A DNA stretch of 61,021 bases, taken from contig DATJHM010000258.1 in NCBI GenBank assembly GCA_035493895.1, positions 1-61,021 of the forward strand, written 5' to 3'. Below, piece by piece: positions 44,674 to 53,010 of the stretch (position 1 is its first letter; every line of letters starts with the position of its first letter). Position numbers and translations under genes: made by a program. The notes under the pieces were generated by a model. The model had not been told where the DNA came from. It worked only from the letters and a program-made list of their open reading frames with translations, and did no database searches. This stretch comes from DATJHM01 sp035493895 (GTDB lineage Bacteria > Chloroflexota > Ktedonobacteria > Ktedonobacterales > Ktedonobacteraceae).

Positions 44674-45144
44674 ATGCAAGAACCAATCACAACATATCTG
44701 GAAGAGAGTATAAGTTTGTCCCTTGTACGGCTCTGTAAAACTTTTCGCCAGCAGGGGGAAGTCTGGTGTCAGAACATCGGCCTCCACACGGGTCAAGATC
44801 TGGTCATTTTCCGCTTAGTGGAGGAGGACGGCCTCTCGCAGTCTCAGCTCGCCGCTCGGCTTGGCGTCGAGATTGGCACGGTCGCCAAAACGGTCCAGCG
44901 CATGGAAAAAGAGGGGCTGCTGATCCGTCGTCAGGATGCCGAAGATGCTCGGATCTCGCGGGTGTATCTGACGGAAAAAGGACGGCGTCTAGGCGAACCA
45001 GCTTTGCACATCTGGAAAGATCTCGATGCTTGCCTTGTGCAGGGGATGAGTCAAGCAGAACAGCTCCTCTTTCGTCGCTTGCTCGTCCAGGCGGCAGCCA
45101 ATTTCTCGCGCAACTCGTCTTCTCTGGCAGATGAACACCCATAG
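44674..45144 (+). CDS. MarR-family transcriptional regulator
   Basis: 156 residues. Winged helix: GLHTGQDLVIFRLVEEDGLSQSQLAARLGVEIGTVAKTVQRMEKEG, then the wing LLIRRQDAEDARISRVYLTEKG with the conserved D-x-R. N- and C-terminal helices would form the dimer interface. No redox Cys arrangement is obvious. It probably represses itself and the adjacent oxidoreductase (45257) through the GGCATAAT sites at 44644 and 45163, being released by an electrophilic or aromatic compound. Confidence 0.9.
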   Translation: MQEPITTYLEESISLSLVRLCKTFRQQGEVWCQNIGLHTGQDLVIFRLVEEDGLSQSQLAARLGVEIGTVAKTVQRMEKEGLLIRRQDAEDARISRVYLTEKGRRLGEPALHIWKDLDACLVQGMSQAEQLLFRRLLVQAAANFSRNSSSLADEHP

Positions 45145-45162
45145 CAGTTTTTTTCTCTTATT

Positions 45163-45178
45163 ATTATGCCGGCATAAT
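45163..45178. promoter_or_regulatory. 16-bp perfect palindrome, candidate MarR operator
   Basis: ATTATGCCGGCATAAT is a perfect palindrome between the MarR stop and the ATG of the oxidoreductase gene (79 bp upstream). Its half GGCATAAT is repeated in front of the MarR gene, so one repressor could control both. Confidence 0.6.
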
Positions 45179-45256
45179 TTTATACAAGAGGCCATTTTTG
45201 CACAAGCACTGTCTGAAATAAGGCGAAAGGGCTCGAAAACGAAAGGAAAGAGAGAC

Positions 45257-46195
45257 ATGAGTTCTATACGTGCGATCGTCGTTGATCCCGAGGTTCCAGG
45301 GCGATTTGCCATCAAAGAGGTCGAAGCGCCTCAGGCGGGCCCGTCGGAAACGCTGGTTCAGGTTGAGGCCATTTCGTTGAATCGAGGAGAAGTGATGTAC
45401 GCCCAGGCGGGCAGGCGACCTGGCTGGGATCTGGCCGGAACCGTCATCAAGCAGGCGGCCAATGGGACGGGACCGCAGATCGGGAGCCGGGTGGTGGGCA
45501 TACCGTCTAATGCGGGTGCATGGGCTGAGCAGGTAGCGGTTCCTACGAACATGCTGACCGTAATTCCTGATAGCGTGACGTTTGCTCAGGCAGCCACCTT
45601 ACCGACTGCTGGTCTCACCGCGCTCCGCGCGCTTGAGAAAGGAGGACTTCTCCTGCACAGGCGCGTGTTGATCACCGGTTCTACCGGTGGAGTGGGACGC
45701 TTCGCGCATCAGCTCGCCCGGCTCAGCGGAGCCTCTATCGTTGGCACCGTTCGCCAGGCTCGCAACGAGGCGTTAGTACGCGAGGCGGGAGCCGATCAGG
45801 TGATCGTGGGGGATGATCTCTCGGAAGCTGGTGCCTGGGGCCCTTACGATTTGATTATCGAGTCGCTCGGTGGGAAAGCACTGGCGAGCGCACTCTCGCT
45901 GTTGACACCAGGGGGAACCTGCGTCACGCTGGGCTGGTCGGTATCGCCATCGGTCACCATTGATCTCAGCAATTTCAACGCGACTGGGGGAGTTACCCTC
46001 TATGGGCTGAGGATGTCTACAGAATTACAGCGTCGTGCGGCATCTGAAGATCTGGCCCGGCTCGCGCAACTGGTAGCCGAGCAGAAATTGCGCCCACCAA
46101 TCGAAGTTGAAGCTTCCTGGCACGACATTGGTGATATCGCGCAGCGCTTGCTACAAAGACAATTCACCGGCAAAGCGGTTCTGCATCTGGCATAG
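45257..46195 (+). CDS. zinc-independent MDR oxidoreductase (NADPH:quinone reductase-like)
   Basis: 312 residues. GroES-like domain (IRAIVVDPEVPGRFAIKEVE; ISLNRGEVMYAQAG; WDLAGTVIKQ) with no catalytic-zinc Cys/His set. Rossmann domain: RVLITGSTGGVGRFAHQLARLSGA. It reduces quinones or enones with NAD(P)H. The ATG at 45257 has GGAAAGAG upstream; the longer open frame lacks family sequence. Adjacent to, and probably regulated by, the MarR protein. Confidence 0.88.
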   Translation: MSSIRAIVVDPEVPGRFAIKEVEAPQAGPSETLVQVEAISLNRGEVMYAQAGRRPGWDLAGTVIKQAANGTGPQIGSRVVGIPSNAGAWAEQVAVPTNMLTVIPDSVTFAQAATLPTAGLTALRALEKGGLLLHRRVLITGSTGGVGRFAHQLARLSGASIVGTVRQARNEALVREAGADQVIVGDDLSEAGAWGPYDLIIESLGGKALASALSLLTPGGTCVTLGWSVSPSVTIDLSNFNATGGVTLYGLRMSTELQRRAASEDLARLAQLVAEQKLRPPIEVEASWHDIGDIAQRLLQRQFTGKAVLHLA

Positions 46196-46449
46196 AGAGT
46201 ACGAAAAATGATGCGCGACGAGAGAGCAAAACGAATTCTCTCTTTTCACAGCTTATTATACACCTCTATCGACCTATGCGCATCGTTCCAATAGCCGGTT
46301 TTTTCTTTCGCTATCTCCTGTATACTAGCCAAACGCTTCAGGGCGATATACACCTCTCTGGCAAATGCTGTTGAGGGGGAACAATCACTCATAGCGTACA
46401 ACGATTTGAGAGACCTGATGGTTCAGGCAAAAGGAGAGCAAGAGATTCT

Positions 46450-47394
46450 ATGGAGTTCGGTGTAATCGTACCTCAAGGCTGGAGGATGGATCTGGTGGAT
46501 ATCCCTGATCCGATTGAAGCATACGAGGCTATGACGCGCGTAGCGCAGGAGGCTGAGGCGCTTAATTTTTCATCTATCTGGCTGTATGATCATTTTCATA
46601 CCGTTCCTACTCCCACCCAGGAGACGACTTTTGAGTGCTGGACGAGTACAGCGGCCCTGGCGCGCGATACCAAACGCGTGCGCGTTGGGCAGATTGTGAC
46701 CTGCAATAGTTATCGCAACCCGGCCTTGCTCGCAAAGATGGCGAGCACCGTCGATGTGCTCAGCCACGGTCGGCTTGTGTTGGGTATCGGTGCTGGCTGG
46801 TATGATCATGAGTATAACGCGTATGGCTATCCCTATCCCTCAGCGCCTGATCGCCTGCGCCATTTGCGTGAGGCATTACAAATCATCCATGCTATGTGGT
46901 CCCAGGAAGAGGCTGTCTTTGAAGGCAAATACTATCAGGTCCGTGGCGCGATCAATCAGCCAAAGGGTGTCCAGAAGCCACATATCCCGATCCTCGTTGG
47001 TGGCAGTGGCGAGAAGGTTACCTTGAAACTGGTTGCCCAGTATGCCGACGCCTGCAACGTTGGTGGTACCGTTGAGGAGATGAAACATACGCTTGATGTG
47101 CTCAAGGGACATTGTGAGGCGGTCGGCCGTGATTACAATAGCATCAAGCGTACGGCGATTATAGACGACTGTGCGATTGCGCTGACCGACGAAGAAGCGG
47201 TGGCGAAACTTCCCGCTTACCTGCGCGAAAACCTTGAGGAGGAACGCAAAAGCGCGTTGATTGGCACGCCTGACGCGATCCGCGCACGCCTTGCCGAGTA
47301 CGAGGAGGCGGGTATTCAGGAGTTGATTATTCGCTTTGTAGATGCGACGAAACTTGAGTCGTTGCGTCTCTTTGCGAAGACGTGCATGAACTAG
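46450..47394 (+). CDS. LLM-class F420-dependent oxidoreductase
   Basis: 314 residues, luciferase-like TIM barrel. It has FGVIVPQGWRMDL at the start, IWLYDHFHTVPTP, RVRVGQIVTCNSYRNPALLAKMASTVDVLSHGRLVLGIGAGWYDHEY and PILVGGSGEKVTLKLVAQYADACN, the pattern of the F420-using branch. It would transfer hydride between F420 and an unknown organic substrate. AAGGAGAGCAAGAG precedes the ATG. It is a single gene ending in a good terminator. Confidence 0.88.
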   Translation: MEFGVIVPQGWRMDLVDIPDPIEAYEAMTRVAQEAEALNFSSIWLYDHFHTVPTPTQETTFECWTSTAALARDTKRVRVGQIVTCNSYRNPALLAKMASTVDVLSHGRLVLGIGAGWYDHEYNAYGYPYPSAPDRLRHLREALQIIHAMWSQEEAVFEGKYYQVRGAINQPKGVQKPHIPILVGGSGEKVTLKLVAQYADACNVGGTVEEMKHTLDVLKGHCEAVGRDYNSIKRTAIIDDCAIALTDEEAVAKLPAYLRENLEEERKSALIGTPDAIRARLAEYEEAGIQELIIRFVDATKLESLRLFAKTCMN

Positions 47395-47416
47395 CATAAT
47401 CTGCATTATAGCTGGC

Positions 47417-47454
47417 ATACCATTGCTTTTTCTACGAAGGCAATGGTATTTTTA
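47417..47454 (+). terminator. rho-independent terminator of the F420 oxidoreductase gene
   Basis: ATACCATTGC (47417-47426) pairs perfectly with 47440-47449, followed by TTTTTA. It lies 22 bp after the stop codon. Confidence 0.85.
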
Positions 47455-47524
47455 TGTGAGACAGGATCGCTTCATCTCATATTGGGCTTGCGATAAAAGA
47501 CATTGGTTGCTCAGCATTCGAACC

Positions 47525-47560
47525 GGAAAACCTTACGCCTTTTTTTGTGTAAGGTTTTCC
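47525..47560. repeat. 12-bp perfect stem-loop
   Basis: GGAAAACCTTAC (47525-47536) pairs with 47549-47560 around a T-rich 12-nt loop. It is not followed by a T-run, and could be a back-up terminator or a regulator site 170 bp before the sigma-factor gene. Confidence 0.55.
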
Positions 47561-47730
47561 AGTCCAAATGCGACATACAGGTGAAATATTTTTCTTCCTC
47601 GAAAAGGACACCAGATTGAACCGAAGGTGTCACCCACGTCGAGAGGATATGCGTGGACCAGGGCAGCGACTTTTTGGATACATACGTTGCCACATAATGA
47701 TCACATGCTGAAAAACACTGGAAAAAGATA

Positions 47731-48978
47731 ATGCCTATGTATGATGAACAGAACTCAATAGACAAAGAAGCCCACATCGAAGAAGATGCATACACAACAC
47801 TCGATCACGATCTGGAAAAGCTCCTGGCGGCGGCCCAGCCTCGCCTCACACGCCTCGCCCTGGCGCATGGTGTTCCGCCTGATGGGGTCGAGGATGTCGT
47901 GCAGGAAACGCTGGTAAACGCCTGGCAACATCTGGCTCATTTACGTGCACCTGATCGTTTTGAAACCTGGCTCAATGGCATTTGTCGCAATGTGAGCTTG
48001 CGCTGGACACGTGCCCAGGGAACCATTGATCGTCGCCAGCATACGTTCTCCTCATTCCAGGCCGTGCAGGAGAGCGACATCGAGACCTCCACGTTAGATA
48101 TTCCTGACCCACAGATGCTCGATCTTGCGGAAGAGCTCAATCGTCAGGACCTGGCGGTGCTCCTCGACCGGGCCATGAATCATCTTCCAGCGTCAGCGCG
48201 TCAGGCTTTAGAGATGTACTACTTTGCCGAAATGTCGCAACGTGAGATCGCATTACAATTGGGAATGGCGATCAATACCTTAGAGGTCAGGCTCCATCGT
48301 GCTCGCCGCCAATTACGCCAGGTGCTCAATGGCCAACTGCGCGCCGATGCAGAAGCATTTGGCCTGTCTCTCGATAACGAAACAGCGGATCAGGGATGGC
48401 GCGAGACCAGCATCTGGTGCTGCATCTGTGGTCGTCGTCGGCTACAAGGTCTCTTTGCGCCCCAGCCTGAGGGTGATGTTGGTCTACGTCTGCGCTGTCC
48501 AGGCTGCTCTCCCATTGCGGGCACAGATCTTATCCATACGGGCAATATCGTCTCGTTCGCCGATGTACGCTCCTTCCGTCCCGCCTTCAAACGGGTGCTA
48601 CAGATGGTGCCAGCCTTCTATGCACAGGCATTTGCAGCTGGCTATCAACAGTGCCCAGACTGTAAGCAGCTTGCACCATTCGGCGATATCGAGCCTGAAC
48701 AGCTACCGGCCCCTTTCTACAGGCGTCTTGGCATCGCACTCGCCTGTCCCTCTTGTGGGAAGAGCACATACAGTATCTTCGCGCTCTGCATAAGCTATCC
48801 TCCTGCCTCTCAATTCGTTTTGCAGCACGAACGCTGTATCCTGGAACCGGAAGAGCTGATCGAATACGAAGGACAGGCCGCGATCCTTGCCAGCATCAGC
48901 GATGTTTTGAGCTCGGCGCAGGTCACACTGATACTGGACCGCCAGACGCTTCAGTTACTTGCCAGTTTTAAAAAATAG
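47731..48978 (+). CDS. ECF-type RNA polymerase sigma factor with C-terminal zinc-ribbon extension
   Basis: 415 residues, about twice a normal ECF sigma factor. Region 2: RLTRLALAHGVPPDGVEDVVQETLVNAW through RFETWLNGICRNVSLRWTR (about 38-94). Region 4: LPASARQALEMYYFAEMSQREIALQLGMAINTLEVRLHRARRQL (about 152-195). Residues 205-415 are an extra domain with four CxxC pairs: C230/C233, C256/C259, C308/C311 and C339/C342, fitting two four-Cys zinc ribbons. The extension may sense metal or redox state in place of a separate anti-sigma factor; none is adjacent. GGAAAAAG precedes the ATG. Confidence 0.87.
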   Translation: MPMYDEQNSIDKEAHIEEDAYTTLDHDLEKLLAAAQPRLTRLALAHGVPPDGVEDVVQETLVNAWQHLAHLRAPDRFETWLNGICRNVSLRWTRAQGTIDRRQHTFSSFQAVQESDIETSTLDIPDPQMLDLAEELNRQDLAVLLDRAMNHLPASARQALEMYYFAEMSQREIALQLGMAINTLEVRLHRARRQLRQVLNGQLRADAEAFGLSLDNETADQGWRETSIWCCICGRRRLQGLFAPQPEGDVGLRLRCPGCSPIAGTDLIHTGNIVSFADVRSFRPAFKRVLQMVPAFYAQAFAAGYQQCPDCKQLAPFGDIEPEQLPAPFYRRLGIALACPSCGKSTYSIFALCISYPPASQFVLQHERCILEPEELIEYEGQAAILASISDVLSSAQVTLILDRQTLQLLASFKK

Positions 48979-49200
48979 GTGATATTGCATTTCGGGCTCT
49001 CTCTCAGTCCGATCATAAAGATCGGGTTTTTGTGTAAGCTTTTTGCCTGCAAAGGCGACTCTTCTATTAGTGAATGTCCCAACGGCGAGCCATTGCGTTG
49101 GAGGCTCGTAATAAAGGTATCTAACGCGCTGTAATACTTTGACGTTTGGACTCATTGTCTAAGGTAGTCTGAACGTCAATGCTCATAGAAAGGTATCTCT

Positions 49201-50226
49201 ATGTCCCTTGTACGTCGTATCCTCTCTTCCAACATCGGGCAGCTGGTGCTTGAACTTATCCTGATTCTCGTTCCAGTGCTTGTGCTAAGCAGCCTGTTGA
49301 GCCTTCTGCCCAGCGCATTTCAGCAGAGCACTGGTGGAGACCTTGTTCTCAACATACTGGCGGCGATCATTATCGTTATTGTGTTTGTGCTGGAGATGCG
49401 TAAGCTTGAACATCGTTCCCTCGCCGATGTGGGATTTGGCCGCCGCCAGTGGTTGCGCCAGACGATGCTCGGTTTCACGCTTGGTGGCGCTTTGATGACC
49501 GTCGTCATTCTCGTATTGACAATCACCGGCACCTACCACATTACGGGCGCAGATGGCTTCGCGATCGTCGAATGTGTCTTCCTTACCATTGCGCTGGCCC
49601 TGCTCACGCTGCTCTTTGCGCGCAGCCCAAAGATTGGCTTCTTCCACTATGTGCTTTTCATTTTGCTGCTCGTCGGCTTCATTTCTACCTCCGTCACGAT
49701 GCTGATCCTGATCGGCGGCGCGGTCCAGGAGGAACTGATCTTTCGTGGCCTGATCTTCCGCAGGCTGGAGCGCTCCTTTGGCTCCTGGATCGCTCTGGCC
49801 GTCAGCGCCGTCTTGTTCGGTTTCGCCCACCTGCTCAATCCTAATGGCTCGCTGGTAGGTGCCCTGGGGATCGCGATTACGGGTGGTGTTCTCTCCGCCA
49901 TCATCTATATCATGACGCGTAGCCTGTGGTGGGCCATCGGTGTACATCTGGGCTGGAACTACTTTGAAGGGCCGTTCTTCGGCGCGCAAGTCTCAGGACA
50001 TGCTGGCCTGCCCGGCATCTTCTCTTCCATCCTCACTGGCCCTGTAGCATGGTCGGGCGGCAGTTTCGGACCCGAAGCTGGTCTGGCAAGCATTATTCTC
50101 ATTAGTGCGTTTAGCTTCTACCTGTGTTACCGCGCCTCACGCCAGAAGCTCATGCTTCCACGCAACCAACCACCAGGTACCCCCGAAGAGACACGGTCAG
50201 AGAACGCAGAGGCTTTGCCTCAATGA
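49201..50226 (+). CDS. CPBP-family intramembrane metalloprotease
   Basis: 341 residues with about eight hydrophobic helices. The catalytic motifs of the Abi/CPBP (Rce1-like) family are present: EELIFRGLIFRRLE (E-E-x3-R), FGFAHLLNPNG and GVHLGWNYFEGPFFG. It is predicted to cleave substrates within the membrane; the substrate is unknown. AAAGG lies 7 nt before the ATG. The last 30 residues are polar and cytoplasmic. No operon partner. Confidence 0.88.
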   Translation: MSLVRRILSSNIGQLVLELILILVPVLVLSSLLSLLPSAFQQSTGGDLVLNILAAIIIVIVFVLEMRKLEHRSLADVGFGRRQWLRQTMLGFTLGGALMTVVILVLTITGTYHITGADGFAIVECVFLTIALALLTLLFARSPKIGFFHYVLFILLLVGFISTSVTMLILIGGAVQEELIFRGLIFRRLERSFGSWIALAVSAVLFGFAHLLNPNGSLVGALGIAITGGVLSAIIYIMTRSLWWAIGVHLGWNYFEGPFFGAQVSGHAGLPGIFSSILTGPVAWSGGSFGPEAGLASIILISAFSFYLCYRASRQKLMLPRNQPPGTPEETRSENAEALPQ

Positions 50227-50319
50227 CGCTGCAATACGATTAGCGACAGAAAAGAGTCTATGGAAGAGATCATCTCGTGTTGAGCACAGTTCCCGAGCAG
50301 GATTTCGGGGAAAGAGGAA

Positions 50320-50350
50320 GAGACCCAGAGCATAGCCCGCCCTGGGTCTC
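50320..50350 (+). terminator. stem-loop after CPBP protease gene
   Basis: GAGACCCAG (50320-50328) pairs perfectly with 50342-50350 around a 13-nt loop, 94 bp after the stop codon. No T-tract follows, so termination strength is uncertain. Confidence 0.45.
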
Positions 50351-50431
50351 GATTTATCGCCCATTTGCGCACATCAACACGTTTAAGTGTGCGGTTCATT
50401 TCTAAAACTATCGTGTTTTTCTTTTAAACTA

Positions 50432-50459
50432 CCAGCTCACGAAAGAAAGAACGAGCTGG
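50432..50459 (-). terminator. stem-loop, possible end of the tRNA-like transcript
   Basis: CCAGCTC (50432-50438) pairs with 50453-50459 around 14 nt. It lies about 105 nt downstream, on the minus strand, of the permuted tRNA-like sequence and is followed there by TAGTTTAAAAG. A weak terminator at best. Confidence 0.35.
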
Positions 50460-50564
50460 GCCAGAATTGCACTAGCATACGACAATATCGACCACACACA
50501 CTCGATTTGATGTTCGACGATGAATACTCAGGCTGGAGTAAGAGTCTGATTGTAGGGTGGCTGC

Positions 50565-50637
50565 GACGTTGCCTCTACCGAGCTGGGCTACCCCGCCCTG
50601 AGTGGCGGGTGCAGGACTCGAACCTGCCCTTGACGCC
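50565..50637 (-). ncRNA. tRNA-like sequence with halves in circularly permuted order
   Basis: On the minus strand, 50637 to 50603 reads as a tRNA 3' half: anticodon-stem strand GGCGT, variable CAAGG, T-arm GCAGG-TTCGAGT-CCTGC, acceptor ACCCGCC and discriminator A. After the spacer CTCAG (50602-50598), 50597 to 50565 reads as a 5' half: acceptor GGCGGGG, TA, D-arm GCCC-AGCTCGGTA-GAGGC, A, and anticodon-stem strand ACGTC. Rotated to normal order the halves pair at six of seven acceptor positions and all five anticodon-stem positions (one G-U). No normal anticodon loop with U33 is apparent. It could be a permuted tRNA-like RNA or a fused remnant of two tandem tRNA genes. Confidence 0.5.
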
Positions 50638-50683
50638 GTGCCGTGAGACTTAACTTCAGTCTTAGTTTGTGCTCCGGTCGCTG

Positions 50684-50712
50684 ATTATACTGCAAAAGGC
50701 ACAAAAAAGCAA
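50684..50712 (-). promoter_or_regulatory. sigma-70-type promoter reading into the tRNA-like sequence
   Basis: On the minus strand TTGCTT (50712-50707) is followed after exactly 17 nt by a perfect TATAAT (50689-50684). Transcription would begin about 50677, some 40 nt before the tRNA-like 3' half. The leader contains a small hairpin AGACT/AGTCT (50646-50662). The -35 box lies inside the terminator at 50703. Confidence 0.5.
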
Positions 50713-50734
50713 GAACAGTTGCTCTTGCTTTTTT
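50703..50734. terminator. bidirectional rho-independent terminator
   Basis: AAAAAAGCAAGA (50703-50714) pairs perfectly with TCTTGCTTTTTT (50723-50734) around an 8-nt loop. T-runs flank it on both strands. It lies 35 bp after the stop of the minus-strand gene at 50770, for which it is the likely terminator. Confidence 0.85.
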
Positions 50735-50769
50735 TGTTTAAACCAGAGATACCACGAAGAAATACGGAT

Positions 50770-51498
50770 TTAGCTGAAGAGGTAGCCCAGAATTTTTGCG
50801 CCCATCTTATGTTCTGTGGTCTCCAGACCATTCGCCTCTTCGCGAGCAAACTTGACCGCCTCCTGTAGCTTTTCCACACGGTTCAAGAGCTCGTTCACGC
50901 GTTGAGAGGGGAGAGCACCGGAGAACTTAATCGTACGCCAATTTCCGACGACCACATCCTCATAATAGACCTCAACCTGGGCAGGATGTTTCTCGGTTGC
51001 CTCCGCTTTGACATGATTGCGAGGAATTTTTTTCGTCTTGGTTGTCTGGATTGGCTCGGTCGCCCAGCAATCGGCAGAGGGATCGAACGTCCAGAGCTCG
51101 GAGGCATCAAGCACGGGCAGCTTTTTGATGAAGGTATGCAGATCTACAAGCTGCTTTTCAAGGAAAAGCAGATAGGTAGCGGGTATCTGCGAGAGCAGGG
51201 TTGTACCATCGACAACAACATCTGCTTTGGCCGTGCAATTCGCCCAGTCTTTCGTGGCCACAACGTCGAAAAGTTTGGTCAGTTCACTGGTTGTTTTGCG
51301 AATAATATCTTCAGCCTTGATCTGCACGCGTGTCGACTCAGGAGGAAAGGTCTCGCCTTCCTCATCTTTCGGCCTATAGGTGCGGGAGATACCTGCCAGG
51401 AGGGCTGGTTTCTGCAAGGTCTGATGCGCTTCCGTCAGTTCCTGTAATGCGCGGCTTTTGGTTCCTTTTTCGATAGCAATAACCTGGTTGAGCTTCAT
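50770..51498 (-). CDS. conserved hypothetical protein
   Basis: 242 residues, soluble, no signal or membrane helix. Well-formed blocks are ALLAGISRTYRPKDEEGE, FDVVATKDWANCTAKADVVV, FIKKLPVLDASELWTFDPS, KIPRNHVKAEATEKHPAQVEV and VNELLNRVEKLQEAVKFAREEAN. I recall closely similar proteins in actinomycetes (possibly catalogued as DUF7873, from memory and unverified), with no known function. The degree of order in these blocks suggests strong conservation. AGGAG lies 11 nt before the ATG, and a strong terminator follows. Confidence 0.75.
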   Translation of the reverse strand: MKLNQVIAIEKGTKSRALQELTEAHQTLQKPALLAGISRTYRPKDEEGETFPPESTRVQIKAEDIIRKTTSELTKLFDVVATKDWANCTAKADVVVDGTTLLSQIPATYLLFLEKQLVDLHTFIKKLPVLDASELWTFDPSADCWATEPIQTTKTKKIPRNHVKAEATEKHPAQVEVYYEDVVVGNWRTIKFSGALPSQRVNELLNRVEKLQEAVKFAREEANGLETTEHKMGAKILGYLFS

Positions 51499-51652
51499 GA
51501 TATGTTAAACTCCTAAAATACGATGAGTACTGTCTTTATTTTTTATTCGACATTTATTATATAGTGATATGTCAATGAAGAGATGATTTTTCGTAAAGTA
51601 TCTGCTCCTTGCACATGCTACCTCTATCTTGCCAAAAAAACATTCCATATAC

Positions 51653-52072
51653 TCAATACTGGAGCACCTTCGTGATTAATGTATCGATAACGGCAATGTT
51701 CCCGATCAGTTCCTGGGGGATGGAGTAGCGAGCACGCAGAAAATCAACGCTCGTGGAGCTCACCCACACATGGCCGTCGTCGCTCTGCCAGATGAGCACT
51801 TTGAGGGGCAGATCAAGCGCGAGAAGCGGGGAAGCCACCATCAACGACGTGCCACCCTTTGGGTTACCAAAAATCAAGACGTGCGCCTCTTGCATCTTGA
51901 GGCCAACACGTTTTGCTTCTCCGCTATGATCAATATGGGCAAAGAGCGTCAGATTGCGGCTCTGAAGGGCTTCCTGGAAGCGCTTCACTGTCTCTTCTAC
52001 AGAAAATGGACTCGGTCGAGTCACCACTCCCTCTGCCGAGGGTGGCGTGCCAGATGTTGTTGGATCGCTCAT
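51653..52072 (-). CDS. DUF302 domain protein
   Basis: 139 residues. It matches the DUF302 pattern: SVEETVKRFQEALQSRNLTLFAHIDHSGEAKRVGL, VLIFGNPKGGTSLM and LPLKVLIWQSDDGHVWVS. The family is small, soluble and of unknown biochemical function, sometimes linked to stress or redox. AAAGGAG lies 9 nt before the ATG. Preceded by the VOC-family gene on the same strand, 50 bp away, so co-transcription is possible. Confidence 0.88.
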   Translation of the reverse strand: MSDPTTSGTPPSAEGVVTRPSPFSVEETVKRFQEALQSRNLTLFAHIDHSGEAKRVGLKMQEAHVLIFGNPKGGTSLMVASPLLALDLPLKVLIWQSDDGHVWVSSTSVDFLRARYSIPQELIGNIAVIDTLITKVLQY

Positions 52073-52122
52073 GTTATGTATCTCCTTTCTTCAGAAAAGA
52101 CATAATGGTTCTCCTGACCACC

Positions 52123-52800
52123 TCAAGATGCGCTGATGGTTATCGTGTACGGATATGATGAGAACTGTATCTGCCGTTTCCGCTGTCCACGAATCGTCAG
52201 TTGCACAGGAGAAACAGTGGCCAGAACGGTATCAGTTGGCAGCCAGGGGCGACCAACCTTGACCACCACCAGTTGTCCATAAATATCACCCAGGAAAGCA
52301 AAGTTCGCAGAGATCGAGCCTCCATAGGGTCCGATGGCGAACTGCTCCCGCACCTGCTCGGCAAAGGCGGGGACATCTTCAACTGGCAAGCCAATCTCGC
52401 TCACATGCAGTACAGAATCTGCGCCGCTCGCTTCTTCTGTTTTGTAATTCAGGCCATAATGCACAATGTATTCCAGGATATTGCCAGCGGGATCGCAAAA
52501 GTAGAACGAGCGTGCGTTGAGATCGACAAAGAAGATCTCATCCTCGCCATTCTTGCGAAGCAGGGGTACCTGCTCCTGCATGCGACGTTTCGCCTCATGA
52601 AACGTATTGCGTGGAATCGTAAAAGCGACATGGTACAGGACGTCAAGCTCGGTCTCCTGAAAGTGGAGGCGTGTCGTACCAGCCTGGACGGTGAAAGAAT
52701 CCGTTGTCTCAGCCAGTAGAGGCAAGCCAAGGATCGTACAATAGAAGGCTTTCTGGTCCGCAACATGACGCGTATGGAGCGAAAGTTCCTGAATATACAT
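52123..52800 (-). CDS. VOC-family (glyoxalase/dioxygenase-like) protein
   Basis: 225 residues with two beta-alpha-beta-beta-beta modules: YIQELSLHTRHVADQKAFYCTILGLPLLAE, then FFVDLNARSFYFCDPAGNILEYIVHYGLN, and the second module SVLHVSEIGLPVEDVPAFAEQV. Metal-ligand positions are His (about residue 8) and Glu in NILEYIVH. Function could be glyoxalase-, extradiol-dioxygenase- or resistance-like; unknown. AAAGGA lies 9 nt before the ATG. Confidence 0.85.
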   Translation of the reverse strand: MYIQELSLHTRHVADQKAFYCTILGLPLLAETTDSFTVQAGTTRLHFQETELDVLYHVAFTIPRNTFHEAKRRMQEQVPLLRKNGEDEIFFVDLNARSFYFCDPAGNILEYIVHYGLNYKTEEASGADSVLHVSEIGLPVEDVPAFAEQVREQFAIGPYGGSISANFAFLGDIYGQLVVVKVGRPWLPTDTVLATVSPVQLTIRGQRKRQIQFSSYPYTITISAS

Positions 52801-53010
52801 CGCTTTTTATCCTTTCCAATAACAAACAATGCTTGTTTCTCAGTGTATCATGCGCAATCCATCACCGCTATCAGGTCATACGATGCTTCCTTCTTCTTTC
52901 TTCACACGATTATTGATTTTTCAGCGCAGGATCATTCTGATAAAAAAGCATGTCGACACACAACTCCGTACATCGACATGCTTAGAAAAATGCAGCGGAC
53001 TTACTCGTGG

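Larger units (their letters stand above)
47395..47730. other. intergenic region with two stem-loops
   Basis: Contains the terminator at 47417-47454 and a second hairpin at 47525-47560. The rest, up to the sigma-factor gene, must hold its promoter; I see no gene. Confidence 0.55.

Noticed and set aside
50437..50690. tmRNA (ssrA), permuted two-piece type
   Set aside because: The order of halves fits, but the D-arm is of ordinary tRNA type and no frame downstream ends in an Ala-Ala tag, so tRNA-like is the safer call.
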